Source: an uncultured delta proteobacterium (lineage in GTDB: Bacteria > Myxococcota_A > Polyangia > Polyangiales > Polyangiaceae). Taken from it: a stretch of DNA of 64,000 bases. How positions within the stretch are numbered: position 1 is the stretch's first letter; each line of letters starts with the position of its first letter. The DNA lies in NCBI GenBank assembly GCA_903892415.1, contig CAITIQ010000508.1, forward strand, positions 1 to 64,000, read 5' to 3'. Made by a program: the position numbers and the translations under genes. Of this stretch, positions 33,766 through 41,229 are shown in pieces. The notes under the pieces were generated by a model. That model searched no databases. It was given only the letters and a program-made list of their open reading frames with translations, and was not told where the DNA came from.

Positions 33766-35217
33766 TTATTGCGGAAGCTCACACCCACAGCTTGTCCCAC
33801 AACCGTCCATCGCGTCGGTGTTGCCGTCGTCGCAGTCCTCTCCAATATCAACGCAGCCATCGCCGCACATGCCCGGTCCGGGGGCCGAAGGGCAGGGGGG
33901 CTCTGGTTTGCGCCAACGGTAGATGCGATTGCCCGCGGCGAAGAGCAGGAAATCGCGGTTGGTTGCGTCCACCGAGGTGATGTCGGTGTTGGCGACCAAC
34001 GTCCTCACCAGCACGCCCGTGTTGGCGTTTAGCACCTTTAGTTCGTTAGGGCTTAGGCGCGAGGTTGCGTACAAGAAGTGACCGTCGGCGTCGGCGGGCC
34101 AAGTCACACTGTCCAAAGCGGCAACTGGGTATTGGTTTCCAATCAAACAACGCCCAATCCGCTGAATCGGGCCCGGATCTCCTGAGTTGTCGAAGGTGCC
34201 CACGAACACATGATTCGCCGAGACGGCTAAGCGGTTGGGGTACGCAATGGCAGGCGTGGTCTGCAAACATTGCGAGACGTCACCAGCCGCCGGGTAACTG
34301 TAGACGCAAGCTCCCGTTAGGTTGTTGCCTCCCCAGGTGTTCCACCAAACCGAGCCGTCGACCGGATCGCTGTCCATGCCAAGCGGATCGAGGTTGTCGT
34401 TGGGGGCGTTGTAGTTGGTGGCAAGTTCTACGTCGCAACTGGGGTTAGACTCGAGGCAAGCGCGTGAGACGCGCTGAAGTTCGTTTGAGGCATCGCTCGC
34501 TTCGGCGAAGTAGACCGTATCGTTCGCCGGCACGTTGCCGCGAACCGTCACCGCGCCATTGATGTGCTGTCCAAGCGTGAGTGCAACGGGCGGCTCACAT
34601 GCGGGAGTCCCAATTAAGTTACAGACCGTTACACAGCTGTCCGTAGCACCATCCCCGTCGCAGTTCTGTAGCTGGCCAAAGTAGTAGATGTGATTGGGCC
34701 CGCCTGCCGCAATGAAGCCAATTCCTGCATCGTTGATGGTGGCGGTCGCGCTTGGGCCTTCGTCTTCCCCAAACAAAAGCGGCCAGACCAGGAGAACGTC
34801 ATCACCGGAATCCGCCACGTACGCGACCACCTGGCCTGAGTCTCCACCGACGAACGCGATCTGCGTTGCATTCGCGACTTGCATCGTTGGAGCGCTGACG
34901 ACCGTGCAAAAGCCTAGCCCTTCACTGTCGCACGAGCTGCCTGGCCCACAGTAAACCGCACCGTCCTCGCAGCTACCGCCCCCGCTGCCACCGTTCCCGC
35001 CACTGCCACCGGTCCCGCCGCTCCCACCTCCGCTGCTGCTGCTCGCCCCGCCAGCCCCACCGCCGCCTGCACTGAGGCCGCCAGTGCTGGTTGCAGTCAT
35101 ATTCGAACCACCATTCCCACCAGCCCCGCCTTCCCCGCTGTACAAAAGGATGCAGCCCGTCTGCACCGTGGTCGTCAGCAAGGTGCAAAGTGGAAGCCAG
35201 CGGCGGGGGAAGCGCAT
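33766..35217 (-). CDS. Lipoprotein with C-terminal myxo disulfide (DUF4215-type) repeat, copy 1
   Basis: The 483-residue protein is clearly related to the downstream copy over its whole length. The signal is FPRRWLPLCTLLTTTVQTGC (lipobox QTGC) after the initial Met-Arg. A Gly/Ser linker (about 27-75) and a Cys cluster (VYCGPGSSCDSEGLGFCTVV) follow. The beta-rich core shares the blocks YNAPNDNLDPLGMDSDP and SVWWNTWGGNNLTGACVY with its neighbour, and the C-terminus is CGDGCVDIGEDCDDGNTDA and a further CGTSCGC. It is the promoter-proximal copy of the pair. The linkers differ more than the cores, as expected after an older duplication. Confidence 0.7.
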   Translation of the reverse strand: MRFPRRWLPLCTLLTTTVQTGCILLYSGEGGAGGNGGSNMTATSTGGLSAGGGGAGGASSSSGGGSGGTGGSGGNGGSGGGSCEDGAVYCGPGSSCDSEGLGFCTVVSAPTMQVANATQIAFVGGDSGQVVAYVADSGDDVLLVWPLLFGEDEGPSATATINDAGIGFIAAGGPNHIYYFGQLQNCDGDGATDSCVTVCNLIGTPACEPPVALTLGQHINGAVTVRGNVPANDTVYFAEASDASNELQRVSRACLESNPSCDVELATNYNAPNDNLDPLGMDSDPVDGSVWWNTWGGNNLTGACVYSYPAAGDVSQCLQTTPAIAYPNRLAVSANHVFVGTFDNSGDPGPIQRIGRCLIGNQYPVAALDSVTWPADADGHFLYATSRLSPNELKVLNANTGVLVRTLVANTDITSVDATNRDFLLFAAGNRIYRWRKPEPPCPSAPGPGMCGDGCVDIGEDCDDGNTDAMDGCGTSCGCELPQ

Positions 35218-35285
35218 GGTTGCGAGGCTAGTCGGTTGCGCGTTCCATGTCAGGTGCTGAACCCCGTCGCGGGCGGTCTAGTACC

Positions 35286-35660
35286 TCAATCGATCGCCTG
35301 CACGCGTTGTACATCGCGCAGCGTGAAGTCGTTGGCGACGTCATCGGCGCTGTCGAAGCGACCGTCTTTGCCGGCAGAAAGGACGCGAAACTCCTGGCCC
35401 ACGCACACAAGCTGATAAGGCCGTCCCCACGGGTCCTCGGTCTTCATTCGGTCAAGCTTCTTCGCCGTCACGAGGTCCTTCAACGTTGGGCAGCCGCTCA
35501 TCTCCTCGGTGTGTCGGAAGAGCTCGGCAGCGTCCCGGATCACATCCGCGCCGATCACCGCCTTCTGCACACGATTGCCGTGCTGCGGCGAGCACATCAA
35601 TAACAACAGTGAGAGACCCGCTGCACCCGGCAGCGCCGCAAAACGTTCCTCGTGGCGCAC
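35286..35660 (-). CDS. GspG/pseudopilin-like lipoprotein
   Basis: The start was set at GTG 35660, which gives 124 residues and a lipoprotein-like signal (FAALPGAAGLSLLLLMCSP, lipobox LLMC). The mature part resembles the C-terminal half of type II secretion major pseudopilins: a helix (VIRDAAELFRHTEEMSGCPT), KDLVTAKKLDR and the DPWGRPYQLVCVGQEFRVLS block with Gly-Lys-Asp-Gly and a final acidic DSADDVANDF. The usual N-terminal pilin helix and methylation site are replaced by the lipobox, an odd arrangement. It lies 43 bases after the sigma-54-type regulator gene and may share its transcript. Confidence 0.65.
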   Translation of the reverse strand: MRHEERFAALPGAAGLSLLLLMCSPQHGNRVQKAVIGADVIRDAAELFRHTEEMSGCPTLKDLVTAKKLDRMKTEDPWGRPYQLVCVGQEFRVLSAGKDGRFDSADDVANDFTLRDVQRVQAID

Positions 35661-35703
35661 GCTGCTCAGGAGCGGCTGAACCGAGAGCGGGGGAGGGGTA
35701 TTC

Positions 35704-37050
35704 CTACCGCTGGCCGCTAGGCTCCGACTTGCCGTCCCGCTGGGCCTCGAAGTAGCGCCGAAGTTGCTTGGTAACCGTGCCACGGTCCGCTTTGAGCAGC
35801 TCAGCGATCGGCCCGAGGGAAAGGCTCTCGAGCTCCTTCTCGTTGGCGACGCCCCCGAGGTGCGCAAGAGCCCATGGCTTCAAGAAGTGCTCGACGAAGG
35901 CTGTAACGTCGCCCCAGGTCTGTGGGCCCGCCTGTCCGGTGCTTGCCATGAAGGCCTCTGCGCTCGACTGCATCCATTCAAGCCAGCCGCCGGGATCGAC
36001 GGTGTTTGCCGCTGTGCGTAGCGAGGGAAGGGTGGAAACTCCAGTAAGCGATCCTGCCTCGAGTGCCCTGCGCACGATGCCCAGGTCAAGAGAACCACGA
36101 GCCGACGGACGCGGGAGCCGGCGAACAAGGTTCACGAGCTCGCGAAAATTGCCCGACCAAGAATAGGTGCGCAGAAGTTCGAGCGCCTCTGGCTGCATCG
36201 CCTCATGAGCCGAGACATCTCCAAGGAACTGTGAGTCGAGATAGGCCACGACATCGGGGAAGCGGTCTTGAAGGGGTGGTACATCCACAATCTCAAGCGC
36301 TAGTCGGAAGAAAAGGTCTTCCCGAAAGAGCCCGCTACGAACCATTCGTCGGAGGTCGCGGTTGGTTGCGGCGACGACGCGTGCGTCAGCAAATCGTGGC
36401 CGCCCCACCGAACCGAGCCGTTGGTATTCCCCTGTCTCGAGGAAACGAAGGAGTATCGGTTGCACATCCAGCGGCAGTTCCCCGAGCTCGTCGAGGAACA
36501 GCGTCCCGCCGTCAGCGCGTTCAACCGCACCTGTCATCGCTCGTTTCGCGTCCGTGTAGGCACCAGCCTCGGCACCGAACAGATCGGCCACGACTCGTTC
36601 TCGGCTCAGGGTCGCGCAGTTGAGCGCCACCAGCGGACCGGTGCGCCCGAGCGCTCGGTGATAGGACTGGGCCAGCCGTTCCTTTCCGCTGCCTGACGCT
36701 CCCAGCAAGATCAACGACGGGATTCCCTGCATGCCCAGTTCCACCACACGACGATGCACCTGGCGGATGCCTGGCGACGCCAACACCATTCCGTTGCTGC
36801 GCGTGTCTTCTTCAGCGGTGAATAGAGCGTTCTGGACATTCGAGAAGCGCGCTAGCTGCTCGGGTTGCGGCGCGGCGCCGTGGACCGTGGCGAGTCGGAG
36901 ATGAAGCTCATCCTTGGCCAGAGCTTCACTCGCCGGACCATCGATGTCCGGCGCATCCTCACGGGCCTCCAGCGGTCGAACGATCCTCATCGTGTCTTGC
37001 CCAACGAGCGCTCCAGGTAGGTATATCTCCCGACGAGACTTGTTCGCCAA
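35704..37050 (-). CDS. Sigma-54-type AAA+ transcriptional regulator with altered GAFTGA loop
   Basis: The 448-residue frame starts at TTG 37050; ATG 36990 (MRIVRPLEARED) is an equally plausible start. The central AAA+ domain has Walker A LLGASGSGKE, Walker B GGTLFLDELGELPL, the ATNRDLRRMV sensor and RLALEIVDVPPLQDRFPDV. The sigma-54-contact loop, normally GAFTGA, reads GAYTDA (EAGAYTDAKRAM), with the second Gly changed to Asp. The N-terminal 100 residues match no REC, GAF or FHA domain I can name, and a short HTH-like C-terminus (LSLGPIAELLKADRGTVTKQ) follows. It probably controls neighbouring genes. The loop change raises doubt about sigma-54 activation. Confidence 0.8.
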   Translation of the reverse strand: MANKSRREIYLPGALVGQDTMRIVRPLEAREDAPDIDGPASEALAKDELHLRLATVHGAAPQPEQLARFSNVQNALFTAEEDTRSNGMVLASPGIRQVHRRVVELGMQGIPSLILLGASGSGKERLAQSYHRALGRTGPLVALNCATLSRERVVADLFGAEAGAYTDAKRAMTGAVERADGGTLFLDELGELPLDVQPILLRFLETGEYQRLGSVGRPRFADARVVAATNRDLRRMVRSGLFREDLFFRLALEIVDVPPLQDRFPDVVAYLDSQFLGDVSAHEAMQPEALELLRTYSWSGNFRELVNLVRRLPRPSARGSLDLGIVRRALEAGSLTGVSTLPSLRTAANTVDPGGWLEWMQSSAEAFMASTGQAGPQTWGDVTAFVEHFLKPWALAHLGGVANEKELESLSLGPIAELLKADRGTVTKQLRRYFEAQRDGKSEPSGQR

Positions 37051-37063
37051 TAGTCATTAGTTG
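37044..37063 (-). promoter_or_regulatory. Shared 20-bp element, copy 1 (upstream of sigma-54-type regulator)
   Basis: On the minus strand this reads CAACTAATGACTATTGGCGA and matches 38701-38720 at 19 of 20 positions, in the same orientation to the downstream regulator gene. It overlaps the possible TTG start and contains an out-of-frame ATG opening a 32-codon frame (37057-36959). It may be an operator or promoter shared by both regulators, or a leader peptide start. Confidence 0.5.
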
Positions 37064-37299
37064 TAGGCCGTCCCATCGCTCAGCCCAAAGCTCTCAACCC
37101 TCACGCCCCCGCGAAGCCCGTCCTGAATAGAATTGAGTGCGCGGCTTGAGCCAGCTGGTTAAGGGTCGCTCGCTAAGAGATGGCTCCATGCCCATTGTCG
37201 CTTACGAGCAGCGGTTATTCGACGTGCAGCCTTAGGTAGAAAGCCTCTTAAGTACTAGTCTTGCCATCGCGTTTGTATACTCTCCGCCGAATTCAACGG
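37064..37299. promoter_or_regulatory. 236-base gap upstream of the sigma-54-type regulator
   Basis: This stretch is AT-richer than its neighbourhood and lies between the LuxR gene ending at 37300 and the regulator starting near 37050. I see no gene, no convincing -24/-12 element and no strong hairpin. It presumably carries the promoter of the 35286-37050 transcript. Confidence 0.4.
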
Positions 37300-37686
37300 C
37301 TAGCGGGCACGACGCTGTTTTGCCCGGCCTGGTGCGATCGACCGGCTGAGGTCCAGCTGCGTTGCGGCGCTTGCGAGCTCGGCGCGCGAGCCGACGCCGA
37401 GCTTCCTGTAGATAGCCTGAAGTTGATTGGCCACTGTCCTGTGGCTCACATTGCGCAAGGTAGCAATTTCCTCATTGCTAAGTCCTTTCAACGTCAGCTC
37501 GGTCACTTGCCGCTCAGACTCCGTTAGCGTCAACAGAACGTGCGGTTTCGCCGCCTCCATGGGGAACGCGAGCACTGCATATTCCGCGTCGCCAGCGTGA
37601 AACCGCACGGCTCGTAGTCCGTTTGGCGGAGGGATCTTTGTCGCGTCGCTCTTTTCGGATGAGACGCTGGCCTTTGTGCGGGTCAT
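37300..37686 (-). CDS. LuxR-type HTH regulator, short form
   Basis: The 128-residue protein ends in a GerE/LuxR helix-turn-helix: LTESERQVTELTLKGLSNEE, then IATLRNVSHRTVANQLQAIY and RKLGVGSRAEL. About 50 N-terminal residues (RFHAGDAEYAVLAFPM) are too short for a REC or autoinducer domain and may be a small sensor or a degenerate partner interface. It starts inside the stop of the larger LuxR-type gene (ATGA at 37683-37686), so the two form a coupled pair. Confidence 0.8.
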   Translation of the reverse strand: MTRTKASVSSEKSDATKIPPPNGLRAVRFHAGDAEYAVLAFPMEAAKPHVLLTLTESERQVTELTLKGLSNEEIATLRNVSHRTVANQLQAIYRKLGVGSRAELASAATQLDLSRSIAPGRAKQRRAR

Positions 37687-38714
37687 CGCGAGCCTTGTGT
37701 TCGCGAAGGGGCCAACCCTTCTAGCTCCATCCGGTGGCTCAGCCCGAGCTTGCTCAACCCGGATTGGAGGCGGGCGCTCGCCGTGGCCATCGACAGTCCA
37801 AGCTCGAGCGCGATGTATTTGAGAGCGTGACCCCCCCGCGCGAGTGCGAGAACCTGACGCTCGAGCGGCGTGGTGGCGGCTGCCTCAGGCCGCGTGCGGC
37901 GCAGCGTGAGGTAGCGGCGACCGTCACTCTCTTCGACGTTTGCCACCGTCCAACCTCCTTCCCACAGAGCATCCCAAAGCCGTTCAGCCTCTTCATCCGG
38001 TTCGGCGCGGCTTTCGAGTTCCCGCGCGAACAGCGCCTTCAGCTCGCCCAGCTGCTCGGCTGGTAGCTGCTTCACGTCGACGTGCTCGACGTGCCCGCTC
38101 GCGTTCAGGACGACCGCCGACTGATGCCACGGCACACGCATACGGCGTGAGAACGCACCTGCTAGGTGCCGTTGCAGTCGCAGTACGCGCCTTTCGCGGT
38201 AAGGAAAGTTCTGGCCGGGACGGAGCGGCACGTTCGACACGAACATTTGGGGTCCAACGTCTGCGCGAATGCAGGCCACGTTGCTGAAGCCGGGCGCGAG
38301 AAGCGAAGTGATCTTGGCGACGTCTAGCCGGCTGCCGAACGTCTCCTCGGCCGTGGTGGTGCGACAGGGCTGATAGAGCAGGCTGAACATGGCGCGTTGG
38401 CTCATGGCGCTGGCGTTCGCGGCATCCTGGTAAAATTCGCTCGCGGGTCTGGAACTTAGCCAAGCAAACGCGCCCGCCGGATCACTGAGATGCGCGGTCT
38501 CCATCGTGACCTTGTCGTTGACTCCCATGGCCACTGGGTAGCCAAGATCCTGCCCTAGCCGCGGCGCGAGTTGGGCAAGCCAAGCTCCAAGCTCTGGTGG
38601 ACCATCCTGACAGGCCTCAAGGGTTTCACGTCCAAGCCTCATGCTCTTTCGCTGCGTGAGCGCTCCTTTATCCGCTGAAGCTACGGAAGAGTGTGGGCGC
38701 TCGCCAATAGTCAT
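37683..38714 (-). CDS. LuxR-type HTH regulator, long form
   Basis: The 343-residue frame from ATG 38714 carries a C-terminal LuxR-type HTH (TPLERQVLALARGGHALKYI, ALELGLSMATASARLQSGLS). A 260-residue N-terminal region is probably a sensor of unknown type (GSRLDVAKITSLLAPGFSNV, PLRPGQNFPYRERRVLRLQR). ATG 38642 (MRLGRETLEACQDG) behind AAAGAGC is a likely alternative start; in that case the shared 20-bp element lies about 59 bases upstream in the leader rather than in coding sequence. It is coupled to the short LuxR gene by a 4-base overlap. Confidence 0.75.
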   Translation of the reverse strand: MTIGERPHSSVASADKGALTQRKSMRLGRETLEACQDGPPELGAWLAQLAPRLGQDLGYPVAMGVNDKVTMETAHLSDPAGAFAWLSSRPASEFYQDAANASAMSQRAMFSLLYQPCRTTTAEETFGSRLDVAKITSLLAPGFSNVACIRADVGPQMFVSNVPLRPGQNFPYRERRVLRLQRHLAGAFSRRMRVPWHQSAVVLNASGHVEHVDVKQLPAEQLGELKALFARELESRAEPDEEAERLWDALWEGGWTVANVEESDGRRYLTLRRTRPEAAATTPLERQVLALARGGHALKYIALELGLSMATASARLQSGLSKLGLSHRMELEGLAPSRTQGSR

Positions 38715-38720
38715 AAGTTG
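38701..38720 (-). promoter_or_regulatory. Shared 20-bp element, copy 2 (upstream of LuxR-type regulator)
   Basis: On the minus strand this reads CAACTTATGACTATTGGCGA, 19 of 20 identical to 37044-37063. Here its ATG is the first possible start of the regulator gene. The distance to the second possible start (38642) is similar to that seen in copy 1. Confidence 0.5.
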
Positions 38721-38814
38721 GAGCCCGGTCTCGCGAGGTCGAACAACTGCCTATGGATGTGCACTCGTGTAGCTGGCCTACTTTGCATTCACTCTCAAAC
38801 GCTTGGAGGGGTCC

Positions 38815-39738
38815 GTGACGTTGCTTATCGCGGGGGGCGCAGAAGACCCAAACATCGAGACGCTAGTTGCTGCTGTGCGCAGCGCCGGGCTGCCGCATGA
38901 GCTCGCGCTGACGAGCAGCGAGGTCTGCCCGGTGATCAGCTGGGATCTCGATACCGACGAGCTGACGGTTGCGGGGAAGCCTTTGCGTCCGACGTCGGCG
39001 TTTCTGCGTCCCGACGTATTCTCGCAGCTGGTGAGCCCAACGGCGGCAACGGCCCAACGCTCTTCGGCTTGGTCGACGACGCTCGCTGGTTGGGCCCTTT
39101 CGCACCCGGAGGTGAGGGTGTTGAATCGCAAGGCGCTGACGACGTCGACCAATAAGCTCGACGTACTGGTGCGCGCACGTCGCTGCGGGTTGCGCATCCC
39201 CGAGACCTTGGTGACGAACGACCCGGCGCTCGTTTCAAGCTTGCGCAACGGCACGATCGCCAAGCCGGTGAGCGGCGGGGTGATGCCGCGTACGAACAAC
39301 GACTCTCGCGATCTCACGGTGGCCGACGGAGCGACGGGCGCGCCCGCAATCATGCAACGAAAGCTCGCTAGCCCCGAAACCAGGGTCTACCTGGTGGGCT
39401 CGGCGGTAACGGCGTTTCGGCTGCGACCCTCCGTTCTCTACTCCCGAGCCTCGGGCCCGGTGAACATTGAACACTGGCAGAGCTTCGAGGAGGACGCCGA
39501 GCCGGTGGCGAGGGCCTGCCGCCAGCTCGCGCAAAGCCTCGAGTTCGATCTTGCCGCCGCGGACTTCAAGACGGATCCGGAGACGGGGGAGTTGGTCTTT
39601 CTCGAAATCACCTCGATGCCGATCTTGAGTCGCTTCGACCTCGAGTGCGGCGGCCAGATTACGAAGCAAATCTTGCAGTGGCTAACTGCGGTCAAACCCA
39701 GCGCAGGCCTGCGCAGGGTCCAACGCCGGGCTTCCTAG
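38815..39738 (+). CDS. RimK-like ATP-grasp ligase
   Basis: GTG 38815 follows GGAGGGG closely and gives 307 residues. The N-terminal domain (LLIAGGAEDPNIETLVAAV) precedes an ATP-grasp core: VLNRKALTTSTNKLDVLVRA, GTIAKPVSGGVMP (ATP-binding Lys) and IMQRKLASPETRVYLVG. The Mg-binding residues are in LAAADFKTDPETGELVFLEI. This is close to the ATP-grasp enzymes that make graspetide-type peptides or add amino acids to peptides. I looked for a small precursor gene next to it and found none; the flanking genes are a LuxR regulator and a lipoprotein. Substrate unknown. Confidence 0.75.
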   Translation: MTLLIAGGAEDPNIETLVAAVRSAGLPHELALTSSEVCPVISWDLDTDELTVAGKPLRPTSAFLRPDVFSQLVSPTAATAQRSSAWSTTLAGWALSHPEVRVLNRKALTTSTNKLDVLVRARRCGLRIPETLVTNDPALVSSLRNGTIAKPVSGGVMPRTNNDSRDLTVADGATGAPAIMQRKLASPETRVYLVGSAVTAFRLRPSVLYSRASGPVNIEHWQSFEEDAEPVARACRQLAQSLEFDLAAADFKTDPETGELVFLEITSMPILSRFDLECGGQITKQILQWLTAVKPSAGLRRVQRRAS

Positions 39739-39787
39739 CGCGCTGCCAGCGACAGAGCGGCCGCGGTCGCATAAGCTCGCGCGTCCT

Positions 39788-40330
39788 ATGAACGTGCCCG
39801 CCCGATTTGCGTCCTTGGTTTGTCCTCTGCTGCTGCTCGCTTGCGGAGATGCAACGTCTTCCTCGGCCTCTGCTTCGGCCTCGGCCAAACCAAGCTCCGC
39901 GCCCGCTGCGACGCAGAGCGCGCGTCCGGCGCCGAGCGCGACGAGCGAAGCGAGCGCCAGCGCACCGGCCTTGCCGGGCACTGCGCTCAAAGACGTGCTC
40001 AAGGAGACGACGACGGTGATGGCGCTCAGCAAGCTCTCCGGGCCGATGGGTGTGATGACCTCGGACAAGAAGGATATCGCCGGGATCCTCGCAGCCATTG
40101 GTGGCGAGCAGACCCTCAGCAAAGGCTTCGGGGCGAAGTGTCTGACGCCGACCAAGATCGCCTTCCAAGGCGACAAGGGTAAGCAGCTCGGCATGCTTGG
40201 TTTCTGCGATGGCGATGAGAGCTTCAAGAGCGCGCGCTTCGATGGCCAAGGCGCCGAGATGGCCGCGGTGGAGATCAAAGACCCGGAGAAACTGAAGGCC
40301 GCGATGAAGAAGATGGGCGCCCTGAAGTAG
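39788..40330 (+). CDS. Lipoprotein with Ser-Ala repeat linker
   Basis: The 180-residue protein has the signal MNVPARFASLVCPLLLLACG (lipobox LLAC) and a Ser/Ala/Pro linker with a Ser-Ala dipeptide repeat to about residue 60. The C-terminal domain is Lys/Gly-rich (TALKDVLKETTTVMALSKLS, then GFGAKCLTPTKIAFQGDKGK), with two cysteines that may pair. I recognise no family. The next gene is preceded by a very long hairpin at 40380-40460. Confidence 0.6.
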   Translation: MNVPARFASLVCPLLLLACGDATSSSASASASAKPSSAPAATQSARPAPSATSEASASAPALPGTALKDVLKETTTVMALSKLSGPMGVMTSDKKDIAGILAAIGGEQTLSKGFGAKCLTPTKIAFQGDKGKQLGMLGFCDGDESFKSARFDGQGAEMAAVEIKDPEKLKAAMKKMGALK

Positions 40331-40379
40331 GGGCGCTTGCTCAAGCTGCTTCCGTTCGAATCTCTGTAACCGATTCGGC

Positions 40380-40460
40380 TGCTCCCGAGTCTTGGCTGTA
40401 GCAGCAAACGGAGCCGTGGCCCTCACGGTCTTCGTTTGCTGGGCCTTTGACTCGGGAGTA
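40380..40460 (+). promoter_or_regulatory. Long multi-part hairpin covering the ribosome binding site of the next gene
   Basis: Four stacked helices can be drawn: TGCTCCCGAGTC (40380-40391) with GACTCGGGAGTA (40449-40460, one G-U pair), GGC (40394-40396) with GCC (40443-40445), CAGCAAACG (40402-40410) with CGTTTGCTG (40433-40441), and CCGTG (40414-40418) with CACGG (40424-40428). The right arm contains the GGGAG ribosome binding site and ends 3 bases before ATG 40464. It may be a translational control element or an attenuator, or a terminator of the upstream gene. Confidence 0.6.
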
Positions 40461-40463
40461 CTT

Positions 40464-41165
40464 ATGAACGCAATAATCGCCAAGACTTCGACTTATTTGT
40501 TCGTGGGAATGCTCGGCTTGTCTTCCGTTGGCCTGGGCGCCTGCGGGGATGATGCAGGGAGCGATGGTGGCTCCGGTGCCGGAGATGCTGGCGGAGCTGG
40601 AGGCGCCGGCGGCGCACAAGAAGCTTCAGCAGAAGCCGAATTCAACGCACGCGCGACGGGCAAGTGGTTGCTCCAATTCACGGTAGAAGGAGCGGACGGT
40701 GTCGCCTATGTCGACGACTACGACACCTTCGACGGCAGCAAGAATCAGATGGAACTCTTCGTCGAGGTGTTCGCTGATGAAGCGCGCACCATCCTGCTGC
40801 TGACCTACGAGGCGAGCTTCTCCTACGATGTCGTTGGTCGCTCCGCGACGGTGACGGATGGCTATGACATCGACATTCAGAACGTCTCGGCTTCGATGAC
40901 CGCCCATGTCGACCCAGCAGCGTTCACCGGCTTCGGGCTGGACGATTGTGGCCTGGTCTTGGATCAGGCGGTCGATGTATCCAGGAGCGCTTGCGGCGCG
41001 CCGTCTTTCCGAAACGGTAGCTGCCTCGAGAAGGATCTGTACCAAGTCGCAGATGGCGCCGAAGAATTGTTTCCCGCCGCCCAAGAGGGGGATCGCTGTG
41101 TGACCCGCCCGACGGCTTCGGAGCCAGCGCTCCCATACAAGCTCATTTCGCGTGAGCTACGGTGA
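40464..41165 (+). CDS. Lipoprotein of unknown function behind an RBS-sequestering hairpin
   Basis: ATG 40464 (rather than the longer upstream frame) gives 233 residues with a lipoprotein signal (TYLFVGMLGLSSVGLGACGD, lipobox LGAC) and a Gly/Ala linker to about residue 57. The domain starts RATGKWLLQFTVEGADGVAY, then FDGSKNQMELFVEVFADEAR and YEASFSYDVVGRSATVTDGY. This up-and-down strand pattern suggests a lipocalin- or APCDD1-like barrel, which is tentative. Four cysteines lie near the end. Its ribosome binding site is inside the 40380-40460 hairpin, so its translation may be conditional. Confidence 0.65.
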   Translation: MNAIIAKTSTYLFVGMLGLSSVGLGACGDDAGSDGGSGAGDAGGAGGAGGAQEASAEAEFNARATGKWLLQFTVEGADGVAYVDDYDTFDGSKNQMELFVEVFADEARTILLLTYEASFSYDVVGRSATVTDGYDIDIQNVSASMTAHVDPAAFTGFGLDDCGLVLDQAVDVSRSACGAPSFRNGSCLEKDLYQVADGAEELFPAAQEGDRCVTRPTASEPALPYKLISRELR

Positions 41166-41229
41166 ACTCGGCGGTGCAAGCCTTGCGGGCTGACCCCTTC
41201 CAAGACGCCGCGCGGTAACGCGAGACGGC

